Assembly: GCA_034440615.1 (NCBI GenBank)
Contig: JAOTOM010004127.1
Coordinates: 1 to 64,000 of the forward strand
Direction of reading: 5' to 3'
From: Ashinkailepas kermadecensis
Taxonomy: Eukaryota; Arthropoda; Thecostraca; Neolepadidae
DNA length: 64,000 nt
Positions 25,001 to 37,300 of this stretch are shown here, one piece after another; position 1 is the stretch's first letter; the number at the start of each line of letters is the position of its first letter. Position numbers and translations under genes: made by a program. The notes beneath the pieces were generated by a model. That model made no database searches. It worked only from the letters and a program-made list of their open reading frames with translations, and was not told the DNA's origin.

Positions 25001-25190
25001 GACGGGGTGAGACGTCGGGGGTGAGACGGTGGGGATGAGGTGAGACGGCGGGGGTGAGACGGCGAGGATGAGGTGAGACGGCGGGGCGTGATGTGAGACG
25101 GCGGAGAATAAGGTGAGACGACGGGACATGAGGTGAGACGGCGTGGATTGGGTGAGACGGTGGGGTGAGGTGAGACGGGAGGGCATGAAG
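22075..25190. repeat. 3.1-kb minisatellite, 18-20-bp unit (GAGACGGCGGGGATGAGGT), about 160 copies
   Basis: The unit on the plus strand is GAGACGGCGGGGATGAGGT, with length variants differing by one or two G/A bases (GGGGTGAGGT, GGGGGATGAGGT). The left part favours GGGATGAGGT units and the right part has more GGGGTGAGGT units. The reverse complement of the unit has no stop codon in any frame, so antisense open frames of up to 651 codons (repeats like RRLTSSPPSH) appear. Indels shift the frame of the repeat within those frames, which real coding repeats would not tolerate. Confidence 0.97.
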
Positions 25191-25249
25191 TGAGACGGTG
25201 GAGATTAGTTGAGCCGGTAGGGATGATTTTTGATGGCGGGCATGAGGTG

Positions 25250-27500
25250 AGACTGCGGACACGGACTGAAGCGGCGTCACGGGGCACGACGATGGACACA
25301 GATGGCGTCGCTCGAGATGCTCCACAGATGTGGTGCTATTACGGTCGGTCGGACGGAAACCTTGGAAGGCCTACCCGGTTCACTGAGATCACGGCCGGAG
25401 TCGCGTGCTGATGAGCGCCGCTCCCACCTTCCGTCTGCACTCAACTTCAAGTCTAAAGACGCCCGAGGCGTGAGCTGGCTCACGGTTCCTCAAGCTCCGT
25501 TTGTCATCACATGCCACGTGCCGTTTTGCCGTTTCAGCTCTGCAGCATTGAGGCCTGGAGAGCCTGATAAGCTGATGGATATAATATTGCCGCCTTTCCA
25601 GCACATCGAATAATGGCACAAAGCACACCCGTGTGGACTTACCAAGCTGAGCATCCCTTATCGTCTGACCATAAAACGCATCTGGATAATGTGGAAGCTG
25701 AAATGACGGGAGAGACACGCACTTGGAAGTTGGTCATCGTTGTTCATTATATTATCTCCAATATATTATTTCACATTAATAATGCTTGGAAGGATATATC
25801 GGCCATTCGCGAAATGCGTCAGAATAATAAGGCAAAACACATGAGCGTGTCAGATGGGTATTTGCAGTACTGTTTAGAGAGCATTACTTGCAAATTCCGA
25901 CTTTGCAATATTATCCGACACTTGCATAAATAAGTCTCTCTTAGCCAGCAACCGATTTGGGAAGTTGACTTCCCTGTCGTTTTTCTCCAATACCACCAAA
26001 CAGACGCGTTGATTTCTGAAACTTATTGGGGGTGGGGAGACAATACATGAGGCGTTCCCAAATGGATTGGGGGGGGGCACTCTATAGGACCCCACGTTAA
26101 AAGTTGAAGTTATTGTTGGGGGAGGCAAAGCCAACATTGAGGGTAAATTTTCACCCTGAAAGGTATATAAAACAGCACCCTTGCGACGGGACTAAAACCG
26201 TTTCCTACTTTCATATATCCATAACAACGTTTTTTCGTCCTCATGGACATTTTATGCTGTTTTGTATTTCTGAATCAGTTTGACATATTCAAGATGTTTC
26301 ACGTGTACTTCAGTGATGAGCAATGAAACTTGAATACCACTTTAACTGGGGTGTTCATTGCTGGGTAGGTACTAACTAAAAGAAGCATGTTTCGCCAACT
26401 TAAATTATGGAAGCATATAAGTATTACCACATCTCAGACGCTCTAAGAGGTTTCGCAATGGCGTTCGGCCATTTTGACTTGCTCTGAACTATGTAGATCA
26501 CCTGTGGGTTCGAAAGTTCACATTTTTATGAACATTTCAAATCGATCGAGGCCCAAGCCGGTCACGCGCTAGGAAGTGGACAAAACTGATGTATATTTGC
26601 TGGTTCCGTCCCTGTCAATGCGATGGGTGGATCCACCCATGATACAGAAAATAGAACGATATAAGTATGACGCCGTATTCGAGTGAAGGGTAACCACACT
26701 CCGTTTAAACCTTTGCCCAATAACTTTGTTCGAGGGGGCGAACTGTCCAGGGGTAGGATGCTAATAACCCAACTGAACCCAACTAATAACCCAACTGAGT
26801 TCAAGTTCTACCTGTCGCTGCTCTTTGCCATATGCCAATCGACGTGAGAGATCCGTGACGTTATATGACCAAGGATATCGATGCGCCGTAAAATAAATTA
26901 CCAACCAACCAATAACGTGGGTCTAATGATAGAAGGAAGGTTATCAGGAAAGCTGCGGTTGCAAATTCCAAAGTCATGCGAAGTGAAATAAACAGTGCAA
27001 ACCTTGCGAATGGACACAGTGAAAGAGTGTGCTGCTTCAATTCGAGAGTGCTGCTCTGAAATCATTTATTTTCCTCGTCATATGCTGTCTCGATGGAGCA
27101 CGATACTTCACGGTCCAAATCACAACTGATGTTTGCATGTGATGTTGGCTTTTCCTCACTGCTATTTCATAAATGTATTCGCATCGGAATGATGCTTTGG
27201 GAATCTGACAGAATAACTGACATTTTTGGGAATATCAATCTCCAGAAGGGAACAAGGAAGGTCTTTGATTGTGTAGGGAAGAGCATCAAGACCGCCTCTG
27301 TCGTGCCAAGCATGCGAACTCCGGGGACATGCCAACCCACTCACGACCTCCAGTCATCGAATTTCTTATTACTTAAGCATTACAAGGGGAGAGGGAACTC
27401 GAAAGGCTGAGATGTGACCCCATTGGAGTCAATTGTAACGTTCACCGGACCACATGCTAATAGCTCTACAGAGCACCACATGCTGCGCCGCGCTACACAG
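25250..27500. other. No gene recognised; intron between two arrays
   Basis: Mixed sequence with a perfect 18-bp palindrome at 26623-26640 and a G-run near 26070. No conserved domain in any frame. Confidence 0.4.
26623..26640. repeat. Perfect 18-bp palindrome
   Basis: ATGGGTGGATCCACCCAT is its own reverse complement. Its core resembles the hAT terminus GGTGGATC, so it could be two abutting element ends. No further evidence. Confidence 0.6.
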
Positions 27501-27529
27501 TAAGCAGCACCATACGGTAGACCGAGCCA

Positions 27530-28285
27530 CACAGTACTAGCCGCAGTCCGCAGTGTAGACAACACGATACACCGTGCCACACGGTACACCTCGAAACACG
27601 GTACACCGTGCGACACAGTACCGCTCACAGTGTAGACAACACTGTACACCGTGCCACACAGAACCGCTTACAGTGTAGACAACACGATACACCGGGCCAC
27701 ACGGTACACCGCGAAACACGGTACACCGTGCGACACAGTACCGCTCACAGTGTAGACAACACGGTCCACCGTACCACACAGTACCGTTCACAGTATAGAC
27801 AACACGGTCCACTGTATCACACAGCACCGTTCACAGTGTAGACAACACTGTACACCGTGCCACACAGCACCGCTCACAGTGTAGACAACACGATGCACCG
27901 TGCCACACAGCACCGCTCACAGTGTAGACAACACAATGCACCGTGCCACACAGCACCGCTCACAGTGTAGACAACACCGTACACCGTGCAACACAGCACC
28001 CCTCACAGTGTAGACATCACGATGCACCGTGCCACACAGAACCGCTCACAGTGTAGACAACACGATGCACCGTGCCACACAGAACCGCTCACAGTGTAGA
28101 CAACACGATGCACCGTGCCACACAGCACCGCTCACAGTGTAGACAACACGATGCACCGTGCCACACTATACACCGTGCCACATGGCACACCGTGCCACAC
28201 GGTACACCGTGCAACACGATGCACCGTGCCATACGGCTTTGTCCGCAGTGCAGGCAACACGGTACACCATACTACGCGGTGCCGT
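27530..28285. repeat. 43-bp minisatellite, about 17 copies
   Basis: Unit core CACAGTGTAGACAACACGAT followed by GCACCGTGCCACACAGCACCGCT. The period is 43 bp (for example 28090 to 28133). The last units shorten to CACCGTGCCACAYGGYA blocks. Antisense open frames with VVYTVSGTV-like repeats come from the array. Confidence 0.95.
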
Positions 28286-28399
28286 TCACAATCCTGCCTG
28301 GGGGCGGTCGCGCGGCCGGTTTTGCATGAGACATTGACGCGCGTCACTCGCTTGGATGTCATGCGCCACGCGCAGGAATTTTACGTCACTGCATACTGA

Positions 28400-29140
28400 C
28401 AATACGCAAGGTATGCGTTTCAAGTGCTTGTGCGCGTGCGTGCTTTGTGGTGGCAATAACCCAGAACATATATTCTTTGAACCAAAATGGACCAGATGAA
28501 AATCGAATATCTCCATTCAACAGATTTGCATTGATTGTGGAGCATAACACTGGTTAACATTATCAAATCCGATCCAATCAGTATCCATATCCATACCTGA
28601 TACACATATCAATCCGTCATCCAATCCATTTTCAAAAATGCAAAATAGTTAAGCCCTGATCGGTAGCAGCAATGAATAGCAAGTAGACCATGGACAATGT
28701 TTTAGCTAGCAAGACAAAGGAAAGAACCCAAGTTAACATTTGGTGTGAAATGTGCGTTACAATGTTCAATAGGAGCGTGGTATTTTGCCAAGCATAACCG
28801 TTTCATTTCAGATTACATGTGCAGACTTGACAGGCCATTAACCTATGCTAGCTCATGATGCATAAGCATGAACAAAGAATACAAGAAAAAAATAACTAGC
28901 AAGGACATAGTAGGAAATATGGAACAACATGAGCTGCGAAATGAAATATTAAAAATATCCAACTATTCATACACAATGAGTCAATATATGAAACAAAATA
29001 GACATTTACCGAACGGAAATATATGAGTAGGCATCTCACCATCTGACAGCCGGTCTCACTCCGATCAATATACTACGTTTACTACTACCGAAAGATTACC
29101 TAGCTTGAACCAGTTCTCCGTGTACGTCATATGAAAATAT
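28400..29140. other. No gene recognised
   Basis: AT-rich intron sequence with a cluster of ATCCAATC/ATCCATATCC motifs at about 28560-28630, the inverse of the GGATTGGAT motifs near 18-19.7 kb. Confidence 0.4.
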
Positions 29141-29143
29141 TGT

Positions 29144-29514
29144 GATGACGTCACCAGGGTTCAGGAATGGAGGGGTAATTTTGATAACGTCACCAGAGAT
29201 CAGGAATGGATGGATTTGGTGCGAAACATGAGTTTCCCCAGATATCAAAACGAGTGTGCAAAGACGAAAAACATGTTTTGATGACGTCACATTAATATAG
29301 CAAGTCAGATGACAATATTTTGGCTCCATTTTGTTCATTATGGAACCCTGGTGACGTCATTAAAATCTTCCGGACTCCCCCGTCTCTCTCCAGAATTTCC
29401 ACCCCTCCCCAGACTCTTTCAATCCCCTCTAGATTACTAATTGCATCTGCAGACTTCTCATATTTCGCATCAGATCCCTCAATTCCTCCATTCTTGAACC
29501 CTGGTTACATCATC
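29144..29514. repeat. Fold-back structure with TGACGTCA motifs (about 370 bp)
   Basis: GATGACGTCACCAGGGTTCA (from 29144) is duplicated in diverged form at 29183. Its inverse recurs at about 29342-29360 (AACCCTGGTGACGTCAT) and 29487-29514 (25 of 28 bases matching). The outer inverted arms enclose about 315 bp, as in a MITE or fold-back element. No clear target-site duplication was found. Confidence 0.6.
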
Positions 29515-29559
29515 AACCTATTGTGTCATGTGAATGATTATTTACATGACTTCATCTAA

Positions 29560-30110
29560 TATTGCTTCATTCATCTTTGGATACATGTTTTTGTATCTTA
29601 ACTAAATCTTGACGGACACGAGACGGGAAGGCAACTGGCCGGTGGAACGGAGGATCACGGTGCTGACGAAAGCCACTGCGCCAGCTTTCGGAGGCGGAAA
29701 GTGTGAGGAGATGAGAATGCTTCTTGAGTTAATCTTTACATAACGAAAAGTGGCGACAATCTTTGTGTGTGGTAGCATACTCAGAATTAAGCTAAATGCT
29801 AGATATCCTTGAGAGAACGAGAGTTCCCTGTGGTGAATTCGAATTGTGAATATTGCATCCTTCTAGGATGCTTAGATAACTTTGTGTCTCTATAACACCT
29901 ATGCAATTGCGTAGCACTAACATTGTCGAGAAGCTTTCGAGGGCAGCTTGCGGCGAACATGTTATTCTCAACCACCATTTGCGGTGCGGTGCACGGCAAT
30001 TCAATCTTCACGAAAATGTCTATTTGTGGTTGGTTATTGGTTTTACGACACGTCGACCGTTGAGTCGTATAGCGTCGCCGATCTCTCACGCCGATTGGTC
30101 GCGGGCGAAG
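29560..30110. other. No feature recognised
   Basis: AT-rich intron sequence left of the tRNA-like element. Nothing coding is recognisable. Confidence 0.4.
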
Positions 30111-30113
30111 AGT

Positions 30114-30186
30114 AGCGACAGGTGAGACTCGAACCCACAATCTTTCGATTGTGAGACGAGCATCTTACCCCTAGACCACTCGTCCC
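30114..30186 (-). tRNA. tRNA-Val(CAC)-like element, probably a tRNA pseudogene or SINE head
   Basis: On the minus strand TGGTCTAGGGG matches the internal A box and GGTTCGAGTCT the B box of tRNA promoters. The T arm (GTGGG-TTCGAGT-CTCAC) pairs fully and the D arm pairs. The loop CTCACAA places CAC as anticodon. However, the anticodon stem keeps only three pairs and the acceptor strands (GGACGAG and CTGTCGC) do not match. It is therefore unlikely to be a working tRNA. Confidence 0.5.
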
Positions 30187-30326
30187 CAATGTTTATTTGT
30201 GTGGTCTGTAACATCACAGGTGGCTTTCAAGCAAGCAAATGGTGTATTAGATCTACAACTTTGGAAATATTGCTTGCCTTTTAAGCAAACAAAATTAACT
30301 GGTGGTCCATGCCGACAGCAAGGTAG

Positions 30327-30350
30327 AAAAAGCTCATTAAGGAGCTTTTT
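30327..30350. repeat. Perfect hairpin, 9-bp arms
   Basis: AAAAAGCTC (30327-30335) and GAGCTTTTT (30342-30350) flank a 6-base loop. Confidence 0.8.
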
Positions 30351-30364
30351 CAAGGAGCCTTAAG

Positions 30365-30410
30365 GAGACCAGCAATTTTTGCTGGAATTCGAGCAAAAAT
30401 TGCTTGTCTC
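30365..30410. repeat. Inverted repeat, 19-bp arms with one mismatch
   Basis: GAGACCAGCAATTTTTGCT (30365-30383) pairs with 30392-30410 across an 8-base spacer containing GGAATTC. It lies 180 bp from the tRNA-like element. Confidence 0.85.
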
Positions 30411-30419
30411 AGCGAGCTG

Positions 30420-33060
30420 AAGAGAATGGTGAAAGCCATTTTATTTCACTTCGTTTTGATCAACGTTTTGACCATGGCATCATGAAGTCGTGGCGGGTAC
30501 ATTGCACGAACTTTCTCAAGCCCACTACAAATATTCAAGTAGACACCATGGCATTACAGAGGAAATAATCGTTATTGACGACAAACTTGTATATTGCTTA
30601 GTTTTCATTGTATGCTGTTTGTAGCTGACGGGCATGTTGGGGGATTTTGACGAGTTCCTGATGTGTTAGATCGCTGTGATGAAGACTTTTGTTCAACATG
30701 CGTAATACTTCTTGACACTGAACCGCTTTGCTCTGCATTTTAACGAGCATGTGGCTCAAGTAATCTGTGCCAGCTTTTAGTTTCAACAGTAATAATTCAT
30801 CCAACTGCACTCAGTGTGATGTGAGTTTATACCCGGATGTGCATGCGGGTATGTGGGCTGACATCCACGTATCATATATTAAGCTCTAGTTGGCCGCTTT
30901 CCTGGACCAGGTCATGTCAAGCTAGGTCAGGGCTGATCGTGGCCCTGGTCAGGCTAGATCTGGGCACGAGAAGCTACAATTCTCCATTGTTAACTTATGT
31001 GCTTGCTGTCAGATAGGCAAATGCTTTCATCTCCCTCAGGCCGTATAAATGTTGGAGTTGTGGGTTTGGATCCATTCATCACCGGACTATTCTCAGTAGA
31101 CATATATCACAGGAGGGGACTCGCATGAAAGCTGCTTGCATGAAAAGTGCCTGCAAATAAAATGTGCCTAATATGTAACTATTGGCTGAATAAGGCTGTG
31201 TTCGGTGCAAAAAGCTGAGCACACGGGATAAATAATAAGCAGGGATAAAGCATTATTATTTGATGCATAATTTGAATCTGAAACCGGGTCACTCGCTGAA
31301 AAGCTTAATTACTAAGCACAAGTAAGTGACATTTCTACCCAGGTATTAGCACCATCAAAAATACAAAATCGACGCCAGGCTCAACAACAAAGCAGTCACG
31401 ATAAGTGATTATGTTCAACAAGGCGCTCAGTGGAGACAATGGTGCATATTGAGGGATTACGATCCAGCGATTTCCCGGGTGACAAGTGTCGAGCTATTAC
31501 CATGCACATTAGTTGGACAATGGGGCAGTGCAGCTGTTGGAATCTTGCTTGTTGCATTAACGGTTGCGACGTATGCGTCGGCATGTGCGCTAAGTGGTTT
31601 TTGAGTAGATATCTCAGTTATTGAAGTATCGAATGATGCCAAAGGCAGTCAGTGCTTAGCGCCACAGTACACCTAAGGTTTATTCAGTCCCAAGTTTGTA
31701 GTGTGTTTTCGACTTGCATTGTTTGCAAGATATAAATGCAATGTGTTGCCATCCACTAAGTTGTCCCAAGATCAGGGCTCAGTCTCGAGATCAATCTAGG
31801 CCCAATCTAGGCCCGATGAGGGCCTAATTTAGGCCAAATCTAGGCTCAATCTCGCATGCAGCTGCCTAAATCGCTGAGCAGCCGCATCTTGCAAATGCTA
31901 AGCACAAGTCTCCAACGATTAAGGACCGTTGCAAGAAAATCAGTTGAAGCAAGTTTTTGGTGAAAACGACACAAGAGCCTGGCTCTTGTGCTTTCCAAGA
32001 GATGAAATGCAGGAAGCATTTCAAACCTAATCGGCACCGTGGAAGCATTGGCTGGTCAGTGTGGTTCAGTTTCCTCCATTAACCAGCGGAGAGACCAGTT
32101 TGCGGGCTGCCTGACCAAGAATTGGCTTTAGACATCATGGTTTATAACTATGTTGCATCCTGAATGATAGTCACTTGCATGTCTACATTCCTGGTAACGT
32201 TACATGCGCCTCGTTGATATTTACCTCGGGTGATTACAGACTGTTTGGCTGTCACGTGCGGTGATTTTGTTCGTTTTACTGTATTCGCGTAATCATGATT
32301 GCGACGTCAATTTATGAGTAAAGTATATTAATAATGCATCAGCTTCGGCACTTGGAACGGGCCGTTAGCCAAACTGCATTCAGGAGTTTATGAGTCACAA
32401 ATGACAGTGCTTTGGCTTGGAATGAACAATTACTGAGTACCGCGTGGCTCCATTTATTTCCTATATGATCTTCTTGGATGGTCAGTAGATTGCCGTGTTC
32501 GGTATGGAGTGTGCGGACAGAATACAAAATGGGACATCGGATGCCTGAGAGATCCGATGTTCCTGCTTCAGGCAGGAAACTTCGGCTATGCAATGACCAC
32601 ATTTGCTGAGTATCAATCATGTCTTGTTGACTGGAATGGAGATGGACGGTTCCATCTTCTCAAACATGCACAGCGCCTAATCTGTTATTTCTGGCAGATG
32701 CGCTAAGATGGCCTCGGAACGAATAAGCGTGTTGTTTCTGTAGGCATGCTCATCTGGATGCTTGGGTTGCTCTATGATGCATTCAGCTGTTCGTGTTTGG
32801 TGACTTGAATATCTCATGGGTCACATTTGGAGATATTTAGCCAAGTAAAACAGACCTCAGATGTGTATCATTTCGGCTTGCAGACATCAAAGTTGCCACT
32901 GGACCAACTGATCTAGTGTGGAGCGTGGGCAGCTGCCTGAACGTCGATCAATGTCTCACGTTCATCCAGTTTTTGGTGCAACAGATATTTTCCGCCACTA
33001 TAACTTAAATGAAATGAAGACAAGTGCTTCATCTAAGGGCTTTTGGAAAGGGTGTATTTT
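30420..33060. other. No gene recognised
   Basis: AT-balanced intron sequence. Short (C)AATCTAGGCCC repetitions occur at about 31790-31855. No conserved coding block seen on either strand. Confidence 0.4.
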
Positions 33061-33062
33061 TA

Positions 33063-33419
<357 letters not shown>

Positions 33420-33421
<2 letters not shown>

Positions 33422-34092
33422 CCTAAATGCTTCTCAATTGGGTGGCAGCAATCCCCATGGCCGTGCACCTTATTCGAGTTCTACCAGGCAGCAAAGGGCT
33501 GACTTCGGCTATGAAAAGTTGCATTCGGAATAAACGCGGTTTTATGAAAATAAACGAGAGGCAGGGATTTTGTTTAATTGCTTATGGAATGTGAAGAGAG
33601 CACAAATCGGATTATCTTTAGTCCAGCGAAACATGCCGCAATTTTGGAGCAGAGAAGGAGTTTGGTGAAATTTTCAGTAATTGTCTAGGGTCTACTATCG
33701 GCATGTTTGTCAATTATGGTCATCAAGCATGTTGTTAGCATTTTAAGGCGTACAAAATAATATGTTAATTATACTTAGCCTTATTACCTGGTGGCTGGTG
33801 ATGACATGCTGTTTTAGGGCAGGCCAGTGGTGCCGACCAGTGTGCCCCGATGCTATGCCTAATTTTTTTTTAATGTAATATTTTTAGAGAGATATCTATG
33901 CCTGGTTGTCGCCATAACCACCCCTTGTTTTTATTTTATTTCATGCATCACTTTTTTCAAACGCATCCTTAACATCAGCTATGTCTGTCTTTGCCCGAGC
34001 TGGTAGCAATGCCTCACCTTTGGCACGGGCGCGGGTCTGGAGTGACACGCCTGTGTAGTTGCCACTGTACGGCCGGCGACCGCCAAACCCAC
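33420..34092. other. Intron sequence next to the 227-bp exon
   Basis: No repeat or coding block recognised. The first bases of the intron in gene direction (34092 downward) are GTGGGT. Confidence 0.45.
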
Positions 34093-34319
34093 CTGATGCT
34101 GCGCAGGATGTCGCCGGTCGGCTTGATCCGCAGAAACTCGTTGGGTGCCGTCGCCTCGTGGTAGTAGCTGGTCTTCTCGTTGGGGAAGTAGGTGTCCGGC
34201 ACCCAGATTTTCTTGATGAAGTCGGTGGCGATGGTAAGGTCTTCGATGCCGAGATGGTCGTCGTATGCCATCCGCGAGTCGCGCCAAAATTGTCGGAAGA
34301 AGAAATCGATGGTGAAGTC
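34093..34319 (-). CDS. Rdl: RDL-type GABA-gated chloride channel subunit, ligand-binding domain exon (227 bp)
   Basis: The exon starts at GAC (34319) after a CAG acceptor and ends in AG at 34094-34093 before the donor GTGGGT, leaving two bases of an Arg codon. It reads DFTIDFFFRQFWRDSRMAY at the start, then contains FIKKIWVPDTYF, NEKTSYYH and NEFLRI, and ends in GDILRSI(R). FxFRQxW is the loop D segment of the agonist site, including its Arg. WVPDTYF is loop A, and NEFLRI belongs to the strand bearing loop E. The pattern matches RDL subunits closely. Vertebrate GABA-A genes have a 221-bp exon at this place, so two extra codons are present here. There is no stop or frameshift. The preceding exon ends in a complete ATG codon, giving M|DFT as expected. 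The protein would act as a pentameric GABA-gated chloride channel in neuronal plasma membrane. Confidence 0.95.
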
Positions 34320-37300
34320 CTGCCGGTGCAAGTCGCTCAGGGGTCTTGCTGGCGGTGAAGGGTACACAATGGGGGCTGGTCCGGGTGATGTGGAGCCGGC
34401 GGCCTTCGGGACTGCGGTCAGGCGGCCTTCGGGAGCGCAGGCAGGCGATGAATGGCAGGACCGTGCCGTCTGACGTACACGGAGGAGCTGCGCCAGCTGG
34501 GCATGGACCTGATGCGCAGTTAGATGAAGCGCGACGAGCTGGACGGAATGGAGTCGGAGATGGAGTGGGCGCGCGGGTAAATGAGACGCAGAGGAGGTGC
34601 GCGGACAAATGAGGCAAGGGACAGATGAGAAGGCGCGGACATATGAGGCAAGGGCGCAATTATCCAGTCAGCACATGGGTGTTCATCAGCTGAAAGAGCT
34701 TCGCGGTTATGTGTTTCATCAGTGACTGTCACAGCGCACGAGACTGGCGGACGTGGAAGAGAGCTACCGAAGTGCCTCAGTTCCCTACAGTGACACTCCG
34801 CAGTACTGCCGAGTGCTACTTGCATGGAAGGGGGTTAGAAGGACTAACCACAATCTATTGTGCTATCCAGTATTTCTACGTTAAGTACATCAGGGCCATG
34901 CACTGGTGGTAAATATGTATTCCACCGGCACGCTCAAGGCAAGCTTATGTGACGCCACCAAATCGGCCGAGATTGACTTAAATGTTTACAAAAAAAATTC
35001 GGGAAACGTCACAAAAATATTCTGACAACTTTTTTTGTTGTAGAATATCTGAAGCACATTCGATAGATCACCAATTGGCTGATGTAATTTCCCCAGCCAA
35101 CAAAAGTGCCTGAACCTGCGGACGGCCGTGCTGCCGTCCGCTGAACCTGCGGGCGGCAGCACGTCAAGCGCGCGTCCGGGAAGGGGCGCCGACACCAATC
35201 AACAGGTGCGTGACGGTCGTCCGCCGCCCACCTGCTGGCGGCGGCCGAGCGGTCGCGACGCGTCCATTACGACAACGAGCCTGATGGACACGGCAGGTCA
35301 AGCTGCTCAATAAGTCACCGCGGCGGCGCCGTTGGCGGCCGCCGACGATCGCGTGGATCGCCGACAACAGTCGTGCGGATGGCACGCGGCGCGCGACCAC
35401 CGACAACCGCAGCCCGACCCCCCTCGCGGCGACACGTCACTGATGCAACACCACACGCGTCGTCACGACTCGAGTATGCGCTACGCGCGCGCCACGGCAA
35501 ACGACAAGGCTCACACGTGCGAAGCTGGAGCGCTTTCAGGCGGATGCAACAATCAGGCGCCCGTCGCCGACGGCCGCTATTAAGGCTGTGCTGCAATCTG
35601 GCTCATACCGCGAACGATCAGCCGGCGCAGATGGTAGCTGAGCATGAATCGCTCCAGCTTAGCCGACACAACACTCGGACAACAAAGCGGTGTGGATAGG
35701 ATCGCTGTCTGTCGCGTCCATCCCCGCAGCTCAATAAGCGTGAGCAGGACGTTGTGAGGCCTCGTCCGCGGTCAGCGCGTATTTTTCGGCCCGATGTTCT
35801 CGTGCTGCTGGGTGCGTTTCATCCGATGAATTGGTTGGCCGCCGGGAGCTGGTGGATTTGCGACGGTTTTGGCCGTCAAATAAATGTTGAAGCCGACTGG
35901 CCCGGTGAAGCCATTAGTATTTGACGCGCCTCTCAGCGCTCGGCCAGGGAGCTCCGGACTGCATGTTGTGGAAACCGATCGCATATCAAAGCTATCTGTC
36001 GGAACAGATATGTTGGCAAGGTTCATAGCAGAGACAATGCGAGATGAGAGTCTACTGGCGTTCTGTTGATGGATTAGAGTGCTCAGTCGGTGGTCTAGGA
36101 GATTAAAGGGAATGAACAGCTTTCACATTTGGTGTTCTCCAGACCAGCTGAAATCCTCGATATTGATGAGCTTATGTTAAGCTTATGTTCATGACAGTTG
36201 TGTACGAGCCAGATATGGAAACTGAAGATAATTGACCTACCGCTTGGTAAGTTGGTTACATTTAGTGCTAACTAACGCCAACCGAAGACAGGCAGCAGGA
36301 GGTATGCGTCGGTAATGCATCGGTGCTTTGAACATTCAACACGATCGCATAGCGGCAAGGTGAGCGGGGACAGCGCTGCTGACCTGTGGGAGAGGGACGC
36401 GACAGACACCGGTGGTGGTGTGGTCGGGACAGGTCACGTGCCGACACTAGTGCCAGGGGTCGTGGCACTCGGCGCGCACGGTCAGCCAGCCTCCTGTCCG
36501 CTCGAAGGCCTGCACACAGCGGGTGAACGACTACGGGCGCCATCTGAGTCCGGTGAGAGGGGCGCGACCGCCGCCGCAGCACGGACAGCACATGGTCGAG
36601 AGCGGCCGACGGCTGGCGCTCCTCGACAGACGGTCTGGCTGGCAAGTGATGCCGGGGCTTGTTACCCGTAAGTTAAACTGCCCCACGGCAGAATTTGCAG
36701 ATAGAACGCGCTCAAGCAAGTGAACCCGATGCGCCAGGATGCGTGGTTGATGCGCAATTGATAACCGCTGGCAAAGCGAACTTGCAAAAGCTACGGAACT
36801 TCTGTCAAATTTCGCGTCGTCGATTCGGTGAATGAACTGTTTTGAATGCCACCAGCTGGCGCCAGCATCGCAGGCCGAAAACCGCTTCATGCTCCGGCCT
36901 GGGAAGAGCGAGGCGGACGAGGAGCGCTCTTTAGCTCCGTTGGGGCAATGTCACGCCGCTGCGGCAAGCCAAGCGAAGTCCCAAATACGGTCGGCCACCG
37001 TCCGAGACTCGCTCGTGCAGAACAACAAGGCTGCAGTCATACTGGCGGCCCGACACAAGCAAAGCTGGACGCTCGCTGGCGTTGTGCACAGCGTGCTGTA
37101 CAGTCAGCTGACATAGAGCACGTGAGAGAGTGGTATACCATGTTCACTTCCGACATGGAGGCGATGGAGGTAATGTGTATGGTGATGCCGATGCTCACTG
37201 GGGGGCCTGCAAGAGGGCATCAGAATGTTCAGAGTGCGATTGGCAATACAGTGGGGCTGGTGAGGGACAGTGCCAGGTGAGGTCGAGCCGCGAGCAGAAG

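Noticed and set aside
23370..25325. 651-codon antisense open frame with RRLTSSPPSH-like repeats
   Set aside because: It lies in the 19-bp minisatellite, whose reverse complement has no stop in any frame. Indels of one or two bases shift the repeat frame repeatedly.
27530..28285. Possible CRISPR-like array (43-bp period)
   Set aside because: The whole unit is repeated with no unique spacers, so it is a minisatellite. The genome is eukaryotic.
34093..34319. Glutamate-gated chloride channel or LCCH3/beta-type subunit as the identity
   Set aside because: SISSLSEVKMDF, FxFRQFW and the FIKKIWVPDTYF wording fit RDL-type subunits better than GluCl, GRD or LCCH3. The final call needs a tree.
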